Assembly (NCBI GenBank): GCA_949130495.1
Contig: OX422219.1
Coordinates: 262,741,111-262,805,110 of the forward strand
Reading direction: 5' to 3'
DNA from: Sambucus nigra
Lineage: Eukaryota > Streptophyta > Magnoliopsida > Dipsacales > Adoxaceae
Length of the DNA: 64,000 bases
Every line of letters begins with the position of its first letter. The stretch's first letter is position 1. The translations under genes and the position numbers were made by a program. The notes under the pieces were generated by a model. That model worked only from the letters and a program-made list of their open reading frames with translations. It searched no databases and was not told the DNA's origin. Shown piece by piece: positions 1 through 9,845 of the stretch.

Positions 1-1
1 T

Positions 2-2677
2 GTAATTAATGATATTAGTTCTGCTTATATGGTTGAGTCTATTTCTTTATGGCATAGTAGATTAGGTCATGTGAATTATAGAAGTATAAAAAATATGACT
101 AATCTCGGCTTAATCTCGGATTGTAAATTTGATAACCTTTCTAAATGTGAAATTTGTGCTCAATCGAAGATAACTAGAAAGTCGTTCGAATCTGTTGAGA
201 GGAAATCCGAAATGCTTGATCTTATTCATAGTGATGTATGTGATATGAAGAGTAATATGACTCGTGGTGGAAATAAATATTTCTTAACTTTCATTGATGA
301 TTACTCTAAGTATGCATATACATATTTACTTAAAAGTAAAGATGAAGTTTTCGAGAAATTCCTAATTTTTAAAGAAGAAGTTGAAACTCAACAAAATCGA
401 AAAATTAAAGTCCTACGATCCGATAGGGGTGGTGAATATTACCCGAGTGAGTTTATACAATTTTGTAATACTCATGGGATAATCCAGCAAGTTACGGCGC
501 CATATACGCCACAACAAAATGGAACGGCGGAAAGGAAAAATAGGACTTTAGTTGAAATGATAAATTCAATGTTAATCAGTTCTGGTTTACCTTTGTCGAT
601 GTGGGGAGAAGCGGTTTTATCCGCATGTTATATTTTAAATAGAGTTCCATTGAAAAACAAGGATATTACACCATATGAATTATGGTTTAATCGTAAGCCT
701 AATCTTAGACGTCTTAAAGTTTGGGGATGTCTTGCTTATGTAAGAAAACCCGAACCTAAAAGACCTAAACTAGGAAATAGGACTTACAAATGTGTTTTTA
801 TTGGATACTCTAGTAACAATACGACTTATAGATTTTTAAACCTTGAAACTCAAGAAATCATTGAGTCGGTAGATGTGCAATTTTTTGAACATCTAACAAA
901 GTTTAGTACTTTGAATCAAGGTTTAGAAAATAATAATTCGACTGTTGACTCCTCAAATTTAGAAGAAAATTCACAACCTATATCTTCTTCAGAAACAACG
1001 AATGACGTTGAACCACGAAGGAGTAAAAGACAAAGAATTGAAAAAACATTTGGGCCTGACTTTGTTATTTATTTAGTTGAAGGGGATTTAAATGAGACTA
1101 AGAACAAAACTAAATTTGTTCTTAATGTAGAAGATGAACCGACCACATTTCATGAAGCGGTAACATCTAGGGATGCTGTCTTTTGGAAAGAAGCAATAAA
1201 TGATGAAATGAACTCAATTTTGTCAAATCAAACTTGGGTTATTTCCGATCTTCCCCCCGGGTCTAAACCTATTGGGTGCAAATGGATATTTAAAAGAAAA
1301 TTAAATCCGGATGGTTCTATAAATAAATTTAAGGCAAGACTAGTTGCTAAAGGCTATAAGCAAAAATATGGAATTGATTACTTTGATACATATGCTCTTG
1401 TTGCTCGAATCACTTCAATTAGGATATTAATATCTGTTGCTTATATTCACAATTTAGTTATTCATCAAATGGATGTTAAAACTGCATTTTTAAATGGTGA
1501 TTTAGAAGAAGAGACTTATATGGAACAACCCGAAGGGTTTGTATTGTCTGGCCAAGAAAAGAAAGTGTGTAAATTGGTTAAATCTCTTTATGGCCTTAAA
1601 CAAGCTCCTATGCAATGGCATGAGAAGTTTAATAATATTGTTATATCCCATGGATATAAAGTTAATGATGCCGACAAATGTATATATAGTAAATTTGAAA
1701 ATGGTGTTGGTGTTATTATATGCTTATATGTGGATGACATGTTAATATTTGGGTCTAATCTCAAATATGTTGAAGAAACCAAAAGGTTTCTTTCATCAAA
1801 ATTTGATATGAAAGATCTTGGAGAAGCTGATGTGATTTTAGGAATCAAAATTGTGAGAAAGGATAATTTTTTAGTGTTATCTCAATCTCATTATATAGAA
1901 AAAGTTCTTAAAAGATATAATCATTTTGAACTTAAGCCAGCTGCTACACCAGTGGATCCTAGCATCAAATTAATGAAAAATACTGGGCGTGCTATGGACC
2001 AACTTAAATATGCTAGTATTATTGGGAGTCTAATGTATGCCATGCATTGCACTAGACCAGACATTGCTTATGCAGTGAGTGTATTGTGTAGATTTACAAG
2101 TAATCCAGGACAAGAGCACTGGAATGCAATTTCTAGGGTGCTTAGATATCTGAAGAGGACTTTGGATTATGGCTTACATTATGTAGGATATCCATCTGTT
2201 TTAGAAGGATATAGTGATTCAAGTTGGAATAATCTTGAATCAAAATCTAAGTCAACTACTGGTTGGATTTTTACGCTAGGAGGAGCAGCTATCTCTTGGG
2301 GATCCAAGAAACAAACATGTGTATCAGATTCAACAATGCAATATGAATTTATAGCCCTGGCAGATGCATGTAAGGAAGCAGAATGGCTTAGAAATGTGTT
2401 GTATGATATTCCTTTATGGAAAAATCCATCACCTTCTATTATGATAAGTTGTGATAACCAAGCCACAATTTATAAAGTTTCGAACAAAACTTACAACGGA
2501 AAATCTAGACACATTAGTCTATGACATCAAATTATAAGAAAATTACTCAAGGAAGGAGTAATTACAGTCGACTATATTAAAACGAACAAGAATTTAGCAG
2601 ATCCTCTGACTAAAGGTCTTGTAAGAGAGATGCTATATATCACCTCAAAAGGAATGGGACTAAGGTCTATTAAATAA
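2..2677 (+). pseudogene. Copia GAG-POL, unit 1 (5' part outside window)
   Basis: The frame is open from the window edge and covers integrase, reverse transcriptase and RNase H. The integrase HHCC zinc motif is near 50-170 (LWHSRLGH, then CEIC). The DDE core is visible as HSDVCD, SDRGGEY and a Glu in NGTAERKNR with D-x35-E spacing. The RT catalytic motif YVDD is at about 1726-1737, and RNase H follows with YSDSSW and the C-terminal ADPLTKGL motif. An AGA codon has become TGA at 2522-2524, removing about 50 residues; the natural stop would be at 2675-2677. A conserved Pro before VARI is Leu here (YALVARI). GAG and protease lie upstream of the window. It differs from unit 2 by only a few substitutions. 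Confidence 0.93.
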
Positions 2678-3240
2678 CACAACTATATTTAATGGGAACC
2701 CAACTCATATCTTGAAAATATAGATAGAGTTCAATGTGGTACAAACAAGTTAAATTATAGTTATGGAACACTAGGAATTTATACAAAACGTTCCATTCCT
2801 ATATGCCTAGTGTTGGTTTTCTGCATGTTAGAGGATGAAGGTTACTTCTTAATAAATCATATAAGTGTGACTCGCAGAATCACTAAAGTTGATTTACCTA
2901 TTCGAGTGTCGAAAGTTTGGCCGCTTTCTATGAAATCAAGACCGATCCTAAAGCGCTCGTGAAATCAGGATTAGCACAAGGCCATAAAAGTGCATGCTTG
3001 AAGAACACTTATAAACTCAGAAATCGGTATGTGTGATAGTTCCGGCTAGTCTCAAAAGGTCCTTGGTTCAAGATACGTTCACCACAGCACCTTGATGAAG
3101 CTTTGAATTATTTTCACTATATGGAAGTTCAAGTCCGAAAGACACTTCTCATTTATGTACTAGATTTTAGCGATAATGCCAAAAGTTATTTATTGTCTTT
3201 TTGCTTTGCTCTCTTGTGTATATTGAAATTGGTGGGAGAA
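2678..3240 (+). other. 3' noncoding region and polypurine tract of copia unit 1
   Basis: About 550 bp separate the pol stop from the LTR, which is long for a copia element. No frame is kept open and no env-like protein is seen. A 9-bp inverted repeat (AACACTAGG at 2768-2776 and CCTAGTGTT at 2806-2814) could fold into a stem in the RNA. The purine tract GGTGGGAGAA at 3231-3240 abuts the LTR and fits the plus-strand primer (PPT). The same region recurs in every unit with few changes. Confidence 0.8.
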
Positions 3241-3509
3241 TGTTGGATTAATTCCAATATTTATTGATTTTAATTTTTTAGTTGTTAATATTTTATTATA
3301 TTATTTGTGTTTTATTTTAAACATAGTTTGGGTTTTAATTTAGAAAGTAGAAACATGAGCAAATGGGTGTGAAAGATATGGGGAATGCTCAAAATCCCAT
3401 ATTGTCCCACATTGGAAGAATACTACAAAAGGTAGTGGTATATCAACTAAAGGACAACTAAGATTCTTAGTTGACAAGTCAAATAAGAGGCTATGATCCT
3501 ACGCATCGC

Positions 3510-3529
3510 GGTGGTGCTTAAGCACCACC
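3510..3529. repeat. 20-bp perfect palindrome in copia LTR
   Basis: GGTGGTGCTTAAGCACCACC equals its own reverse complement. It is present in LTRs 1-4; LTR 5 keeps the inner 18 bp. It is followed immediately by the GTAAGCGC repeat block, whose copy number differs between LTRs: three in LTRs 1 and 2, none in LTR 3, one to two in LTR 4 and one in LTR 5. Confidence 0.9.
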
Positions 3530-3700
3530 AATCGCGACACCCGTAAGCGCGTAAGCGCGTAAGCGCGACACGCGGCGCGCGAAAGGGCGATTGGGCGACT
3601 TAGGGCGAATTACGCGCTTTGACGCGCACTTGGCACTTCGCACGTGCGCATCGTCGCTTGGAGCGTGGGAGCCTAAAGTTTTGACGAGGTAAAACAGATC

Positions 3701-3873
3701 AACGGTTGTGATTAAAAGATCCGATCAAAGGGTTTAAAATCCGAAACGGATTGATCTAAACCGTTAGATGAACTCGTAGCGTTTCGTGTAGGGGATGTCC
3801 ATTCTCTTACGATGGGACGCCTAATCTGAACCGTTAGATCGTAGCTATTCCAAACAGGCACGATCCAACGGTT
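3701..3873 (+). promoter_or_regulatory. Cluster of four MYB/MSA-like AACGG motifs in LTR U3
   Basis: AACGGTT lies at 3701-3707 and 3867-3873, and its reverse complement AACCGTT at 3759-3765 and 3829-3835. Three of the four (all but 3701) fit the mitosis-specific activator consensus YCYAACGGYYA at 10 of 11 positions. MSA elements are bound by three-repeat MYB proteins in plants and drive G2/M expression. That role for this LTR is an inference. The cluster is kept in all five LTRs. Confidence 0.5.
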
Positions 3874-3894
3874 GCTGAGTCACTCCATGAAGAG

Positions 3895-3920
3895 CTGTGA
3901 CTGTTGAAGAACAGTCACAG
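3895..3920. promoter_or_regulatory. Perfect 11-bp inverted repeat just upstream of the TATA box
   Basis: CTGTGACTGTT (3895-3905) and AACAGTCACAG (3910-3920) are separated by four bases. It ends 7 bp before the TATA box and is unchanged in all five LTRs, so it may be a dimeric transcription-factor site. It lies upstream of the expected transcript start, so an RNA hairpin role would need a more upstream start. Confidence 0.6.
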
Positions 3921-3927
3921 AAATGGC

Positions 3928-3935
3928 TATAAAAA
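3928..3935 (+). promoter_or_regulatory. TATA box of copia LTR
   Basis: TATAAAAA is conserved in all five LTRs. By the usual 25-35 bp spacing, transcription should start around 3955-3965, placing U3 at about 3241-3955. Confidence 0.7.
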
Positions 3936-4251
3936 GAGTTCCAGACCTCTGTTTTGGACACCGAAAATTGCAAGTTTCTCCTCTCTCCGTCCTCTATACT
4001 TTGGCAGTATCAAGTTACAAATTAAGAGTGTTCTCGGGTTTGATCAAACAGTACATAGTTTGAATCAAACAACTGTTCATACACTGCATTGTATCCTGAA
4101 GGCAGGTTCTACAAAACCCATTGTGTACTCGCGGTTCTGGTTCTGTCTCAACCGGATTGGGAGAAATTTTGCCTAAAAGAAAGCGTTCCAAGAACGTGCC
4201 TTGCAGAAATTACTTATTATATTTCGTTCTTTCCATAAGAAAACTCCAACA

Positions 4252-4266
4252 GTTTTAGGCAAAAAC
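4252..4266 (+). other. Non-canonical primer-binding position of copia unit 2
   Basis: The bases directly after the LTR read GTTTTAGGCAAAAAC. There is no TGG start and no match to the initiator-Met site TGGTATCAGAGC used by most plant copia elements. Instead TTTTAGGCAAAA (4253-4264) is the exact reverse complement of TTTTGCCTAAAA at 4167-4178 in the LTR. The arrangement is the same in all units. It may allow self-priming, or a primer I do not recognise. Confidence 0.55.
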
Positions 4267-4293
4267 ATTTTATATTCTTATTACTCCACTCAA

Positions 4294-7200
4294 ATGGAAG
4301 GAACTGTGGCACAATCTATCCAAGTCATGACTCAAGACTTAATCCGACTCGACCGTTTTGATGGCGGAAATTTCACCCGTTGGCAAGAGAAAGTTATGTT
4401 CTTCCTCACATCACTAAAACTTGCATACATTCTAGATGATAACCTTGAACAAATTCCCGAGCCCACACCCGAAGACACCGAAGGAATAAAGCAAAAACGT
4501 GTGAAGAGGAAAGAAGACGAATTTATGTGTCGAGGACACATCCTCAATGCTTTGTTTCAAACTGTTTATAGCGCTCATAGAATGATTCCGACGGCAAAGG
4601 AATTATGGAAGGCTTTGGAGATAAAGTATCAAAACGAGGAAGCGAGCAATCGTAAGTTTCTAATTTCAAACTATATGAATTTTAGAATGAATAATGATAA
4701 ATCTGTCGTTGCACAAGCCCATGAACTCCAACAGATTGTTGGTGACCTTAAAGCCGCTGGTATTAAACTTCAAGATGAATTTCAAGTAGGGGTGATTGTT
4801 TCAAAACTTCCATCCTCTTGGAATGGCTTTAAGAAGAAAATTAATCATGATGAAAAGACTTATACTGTGGAATCCCTTCTTCATCACCTTCGTATTGAAG
4901 ATGATACTCGTATTCGAGAAAAGAAGGATGAACAAAGTGAGGGTCATTCAAAAGCTAATATGGTTGAGGATAAAAAATCCAAGATTACCAAAGACTCAAA
5001 ATTTAAAGCAAAGAATGATTCCAAATTCAAGAACCAAGGTGCAAATAAGAAAAAGAAGGGAAAATGTTTCTTCTGTGACAAACCGGGCCATTATTCTCGA
5101 GAATGTCGTCTTAAAAAGAAGGCATTTAAGGAAAAACAAGGGTCGAAGGAAACCAACAATGTTGAAGATCTTATTGCTACTGTTTGCGAAGCAAATTCAA
5201 TTGATAATGAAAGTGGATGGTGGCTAGATACCGACGCAACGGTCCACATATGCAAAGACCGCTCTTCATTCAAAATATATCAAGAAATTGATGGAAAAGA
5301 AGTGAAGATGGCAAATAATCTTCGCGCCAATGTAGTTGGAAAAGGCACAGTGGAATTGAAGCTAACTTCTGGAAAGACACTTACTCTAATTGATGTACTT
5401 CATGTACCTGATATGTGTAAAAATCTTGTGTCTGGGGACCTTCTCAATAAGAGAGGTTTCAAACTAGTGTATGAGTCTGATAAGTTTGTATTGTCTAAGA
5501 ATGGCCAATTTATTGGCAAAGGGTACTCTTGTAACGGCATGATTAAAATTAATGTAATCAATGATATTAGTTCTGCTTATATGGTTGAGTCTATTTCTTT
5601 ATGGCATAGTAGATTAGGTCATGTGAATTATAGAAGTATAAAAAATATGACTAATCTCGGCTTAATCTCGGATTGTAAATTTGATAACCTTTCTAAATGT
5701 GAAATTTGTGCTCAATCGAAGATAACTAGAAAGTCGTTCAAATCTGTTGAGAGGAAATCCGAAATGCTTGATCTTATTCATAGTGATGTATGTGATATGA
5801 AGAGTAATATGACTCGTGGTGGAAATAAATATTTCTTAACTTTCATTGATGATTACTCTAAGTATGCATATACATATTTACTTAAAAGTAAAGATGAAGT
5901 TTTCGAGAAATTCCTAATTTTTAAAGCAGAAGTTGAAACTCAACAAAATCGAAAAATTAAAGTCCTACGATCCGATAGGGGTGGTGAATATTACCCGAGT
6001 GAGTTTATACAATTTTGGTAATACTCATGGGATAATCCAGCAAGTTACGGCGCCATATACGCCACAACAAAATGGAACGGCGGAAAGGAAAAATAGGACT
6101 TTAGTTGAAATGATAAATTCAATGTTAATCAGTTCTGGTTTACCTTTGTCGATGTGGGGAGAAGCGGTTTTATCCGCATGTTATATTTTAAATACAGTTC
6201 CATTGAAAAACAAGGATATTACACCATATGAATTATGGTTTAATCGTAAGCCTAATCTTAGATGTCTTAAAGTTTGGGGATGTCTTGCTTATGTAAGAAA
6301 ACCCGAACCTAAAAGACCTAAACTAGGAAATAGGACTTACAAATGTGTTTTTGTTGGATACTCTAGTAACAGTACGACTTATAGATTTTTAAACCTTGAA
6401 ACTCAAGAAATCATTGAGTCGGTAGATGTGCAATTTTTTGAACATCTAACAAAGTTTAGTACTTTGAATCAAGGTTTAGAAAATAATAATTCGACTGTTG
6501 ACTCCTCAAATTTAGAATAAAATTCACAACCTATATCTTCTTCAGAAACAACGAATGACGTTGAACCACGAAGGAGTAAAAGACAAAGAATTGAAAAAAC
6601 ATTTGGGCCTGACTTTGTTATTTATTTAGTTGAAGGGGATTTAAATGAGACTACGAACAAAACTAAATTTGGTCTTAATGTAGAAGATGAACCGACCACA
6701 TTTCATGAAGCGGTAACATCTAGGGATGCTGTCTTTTGGAAAGAAGCAATAAATGATGAAATGAACTCAATTTTGTCAAATCAAACTTGGGTTATTTCCG
6801 ATCTTCCCCCCGGGTCTAAACCTATTGGGTGCAAATGGATATTTAAAAGGAAACTAAATCCGGATGGTTCTATAAATAAATTTAAGGCAAGACTAGTTGC
6901 TAAAGGCTATAAGCAAAAATATGGAATTGATTACTTTGATACATATGCTCCTGTTGCTCGAATCACTTCAATTAGGATATTAATATCTGTTGCTTATATT
7001 CACAATTTAGTTATTCATCATATGGATGTTAAAACTGCATTTTTAAATGGTGATTTAGAAGAAGAGATTTATATGGAACAACCCGAAGGGTTTGTATTGT
7101 CTGGCCAAGAAAAGAAAGTGTGTAAATTGGTTAAATCTCTTTATGGCCTTAAACAAGCTCCTATGCAATGGCATGAGAAGTTTAATAATATTGTTATATC

Positions 7201-8245
7201 CCATGGATATAAAGTTAATGATGCCGACAAATGTATATATAGTAAATTTGAAAATGGTGTTGGTGTTATTATATGCTTATATGTGGATGACATGTTAATA
7301 TTTGGGTCTAATCTCAAATATGTTGAAGAAACCAAAAGGTTACTTTCATCAAAATTTGATATGAAAGATCTTGGAGAAGCTGATGTGATTTTAGGAATCA
7401 AAATTGTGAGAAAGGATAATTCTTTAGCGTTATCTCAATCTCATTATATAGAAAAAGTTCTTAAAAGATATAATCATTTTGAACTAAAGCCAGCTGCTAC
7501 ACCAGTGGATCCTAGCATCAAATTAATGAAAAATACTGGGCGTGCTATGGACCAACTTAAATATGCTAGTATTATTGGGAGTCTAATGTATGCCATGCAT
7601 TGCACTAGACCAAACATTGCTTATGCAGTGAGTGTATTGTGTATATTTACAAGTAATCCAGGACAAGAGCACTGGAATGCAATTTCTAGGGTGCTTAGAT
7701 ATCTGAAGAGGACTTTGGATTATGGCTTACATTATGTAGGATATCCATCTGTTTTAGAAGGATATAGTGATTCAAGTTGGAATAATCTTGAATCAAAATC
7801 TAAGTCAACTACTGGTTGGATTTTTACGCTAGGAGGAGCAGCTATCTCTTGGGGATCCAAGAAACAAACATGTGTATCAGATTCAACAATGCAATATGAA
7901 TTTATAGCCCTGGCAGATGCATGTAAAGAAGCAGAATGGCATAGAAATGTGTTGTATGATATTCCTTTATGGAAAAATCCATCACCTTCTATTATGATAA
8001 GTTGTGATAACAAAGCCACAATTTATAAAGTTTCGAACAAAACTTACAACGGAAAATCTAGACACATTAGTCTAAGACATCAAATTATAAGAAAATTACT
8101 CAAGGAAGGAGTAATTACAGTCGACTATATTAAAACGAACAAGAATTTAGCAGATCCTCTGACTAAAGGTCTTGTAAGAGAGATGATATATATCACCTCA
8201 AAAGGAATGGGACTAAGGTCTATTAAAAAACACAACTATATTTAA
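4294..8245 (+). pseudogene. Copia GAG-POL, unit 2
   Basis: I take the ATG at 4294 (MEGTVAQ), the first ATG after the LTR; an open frame also runs back into the LTR without an ATG. Uninterrupted, the product would be about 1310 residues. Approximate positions are GAG 1-250, CCHC zinc knuckle 258-271 ([14 protein letters not shown]), protease near 312, integrase 435-700, RT with YVDDM near 997, and RNase H to the end. The lesions are: the protease active site reads DTDA instead of DTGA; one base is inserted in the G run at 6017-6018, giving a stop at 6019-6021; a GAA codon is now TAA at 6518-6520; and the normal stop is lost (TAA to AAA), so the tail is five residues longer. Confidence 0.93.
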
Positions 8246-8793
8246 TGGGAACCCAACTCATATCTTGAAAATATAGATAGAGTTCAATGTGGTACAAACA
8301 AGTTAAATTATAGTTATGGAACACTAGGAATTTATACAAAAAGTTCCATTCCTATATGCCTAGTGTTGGTTTTCTGCATGTTAGAGGATGAAGGTTACTT
8401 CTTAATAAATCATATAAGTGTGACTCGCAGAATCACTAAAGTTGATTTACCTATTCGAGTGTCGAAAGTTTGGCCGCTTTCTATGAAATCAAGACCGATC
8501 CTAAAGCGCTCGTGAAATCAGGATTAGCACAAGGCCATAAAAGTTCATGCTTGAAGAACACTTATAAACTCAGAAATCGGTATGTGTGATAGTTCCGGCT
8601 AGTCTCAAAAGGTCCTTGGTTCAAGATACGTTCACCACAGCACCTTGATGAAGCTTTGAATTATTTTCACTATATGGAAGTTCAAGTCCGAAAGACACTT
8701 CTCATTTATGTACTAGATTTTAGCGATAATGCCAAAAGTTATTTATTGTCGTTTTGCTTTGCTCTCTTGTGTATATTGAAATTGGTGGGAGAA
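8246..8793 (+). other. 3' noncoding region and PPT of copia unit 2
   Basis: This is the same segment as 2678-3240 with a few substitutions. It contains the inverted repeat around the CTAGTGTT motif and ends in the purine tract GGTGGGAGAA. No coding capacity is seen. Confidence 0.8.
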
Positions 8794-9804
8794 TGTTGGA
8801 TTAATTCCAATATTTATTGATTTTAATTTTTTAGTTGTTAATATTTTATTATATTATTTATGTTTTATTTTAAACATAGTTTGGGTTTTAATTTAGAAAG
8901 TAGAAACATGAGCAAATGGGTGTGAAAGATATGGGGAATGCTCAAAATCCCATATTGTCCCACATTGGAAGAATACTACAAAAGGTAGTGGTATATCAAC
9001 TAAAGGACAACTAAGATTCTTAGTTGACAAGTCAAATAAGAGGCTATGATCCTACGCATCGCGGTGGTGCTTAAGCACCACCAATCGCGACACACGTAAG
9101 CGCGTAAGCGCGTAAGCGCGACACGCGGCGCGCGAAAGGGCGATTGGGCGACTTAGGGCGCATTGCGCGCTTTGACGCGCACTTGGCACTTCGCACGTGC
9201 GCATCGTCGCTTGGAGCGTGGGAGCCTAAAGTTTTGACGAGGTAAAACAGATCAATGGTTGTGATTAAACGATCCGATCAAAGGGATTAAAATCCGAAAC
9301 GGATTGATCTAAACCGTTAGATGAACTCGTAGCGTTTCGTGTAGGGGATGTCCATTCGCTTACGATGGGACGCCTAATCTGAACCGTTAGATCGTAGCTG
9401 TTCCAAACAGGCACGATCCAACGGTTGCTGAGTCACTCCATGAAGAGCTGTGACTGTTGAAGAACAGTCACAGAAATGGCTATAAAAAGAGTTCCAGACC
9501 TCTGTTTTGGACACCGAAAATTGCTAGTTTCTCCTCTCTCCGTCCTCTATACTTTGGCATTATCAAGTTACAAATTAAGAGTGTTCTCGGGTTTGATCAA
9601 ACAGTACATAGTTTGAATCAAACAACTGTTCATACACTGCATTTTATCCTGAAGGCAGGTTCTACAAAACCCATTGTGTACTCGCGGTTCTGGTTCTGTC
9701 TCAACCGGATTGGGAGAAATTTTGCCTAAAAGAAAGATTTCCAAGAACGTGCCTTGCAGAAATTAATTATTATATTTCGTTCTTTCCATAAGAAAACTCC
9801 AACA
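8794..9804 (+). repeat. Copia LTR 2 (1011 bp)
   Basis: It has the same ends and inner landmarks as LTR 1, and the same length. It keeps three GTAAGCGC units. The self-complementary pair is intact here: TTTTGCCTAAAA at 9720-9731 and TTTTAGGCAAAA just past the LTR at 9806-9817. Confidence 0.95.
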
Positions 9805-9845
9805 GTTTTAGGCAAAAACTTTTATATTCTTATTACTCCACTCAA

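Larger units (their letters stand above)
3241..4251 (+). repeat. Copia LTR 1 (1011 bp)
   Basis: It starts TGTTGGA and ends TCCAACA, a perfect 7-bp terminal inverted repeat with TG...CA ends. It is preceded by a purine tract. The U3 part holds a GC-rich block with a 20-bp perfect palindrome (3510-3529), tandem GTAAGCGC units (about 3543-3570), four AACGGTT/AACCGTT motifs (3701-3873), a hairpin (3895-3920) and a TATA box (3928-3935). The downstream R/U5 part carries TTTTGCCTAAAA at 4167-4178, the complement of the sequence just after the LTR. In the array this LTR serves as 3' LTR of unit 1 and 5' LTR of unit 2. Confidence 0.95.

Noticed and set aside
1539..1745. Recurrent 68-, 86- and 95-codon frames inside each copia RT/RNase H region
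   Set aside because: They lie in other frames of the same strand or on the opposite strand of conserved pol sequence and repeat with it, so they are shadows of pol.
3904..4176. A 90-codon open frame present in all five copia LTRs
   Set aside because: It starts at TTG upstream of the TATA box and has no ATG or known domain. It is preserved only because the LTRs are nearly identical, and it crosses the expected transcript start.
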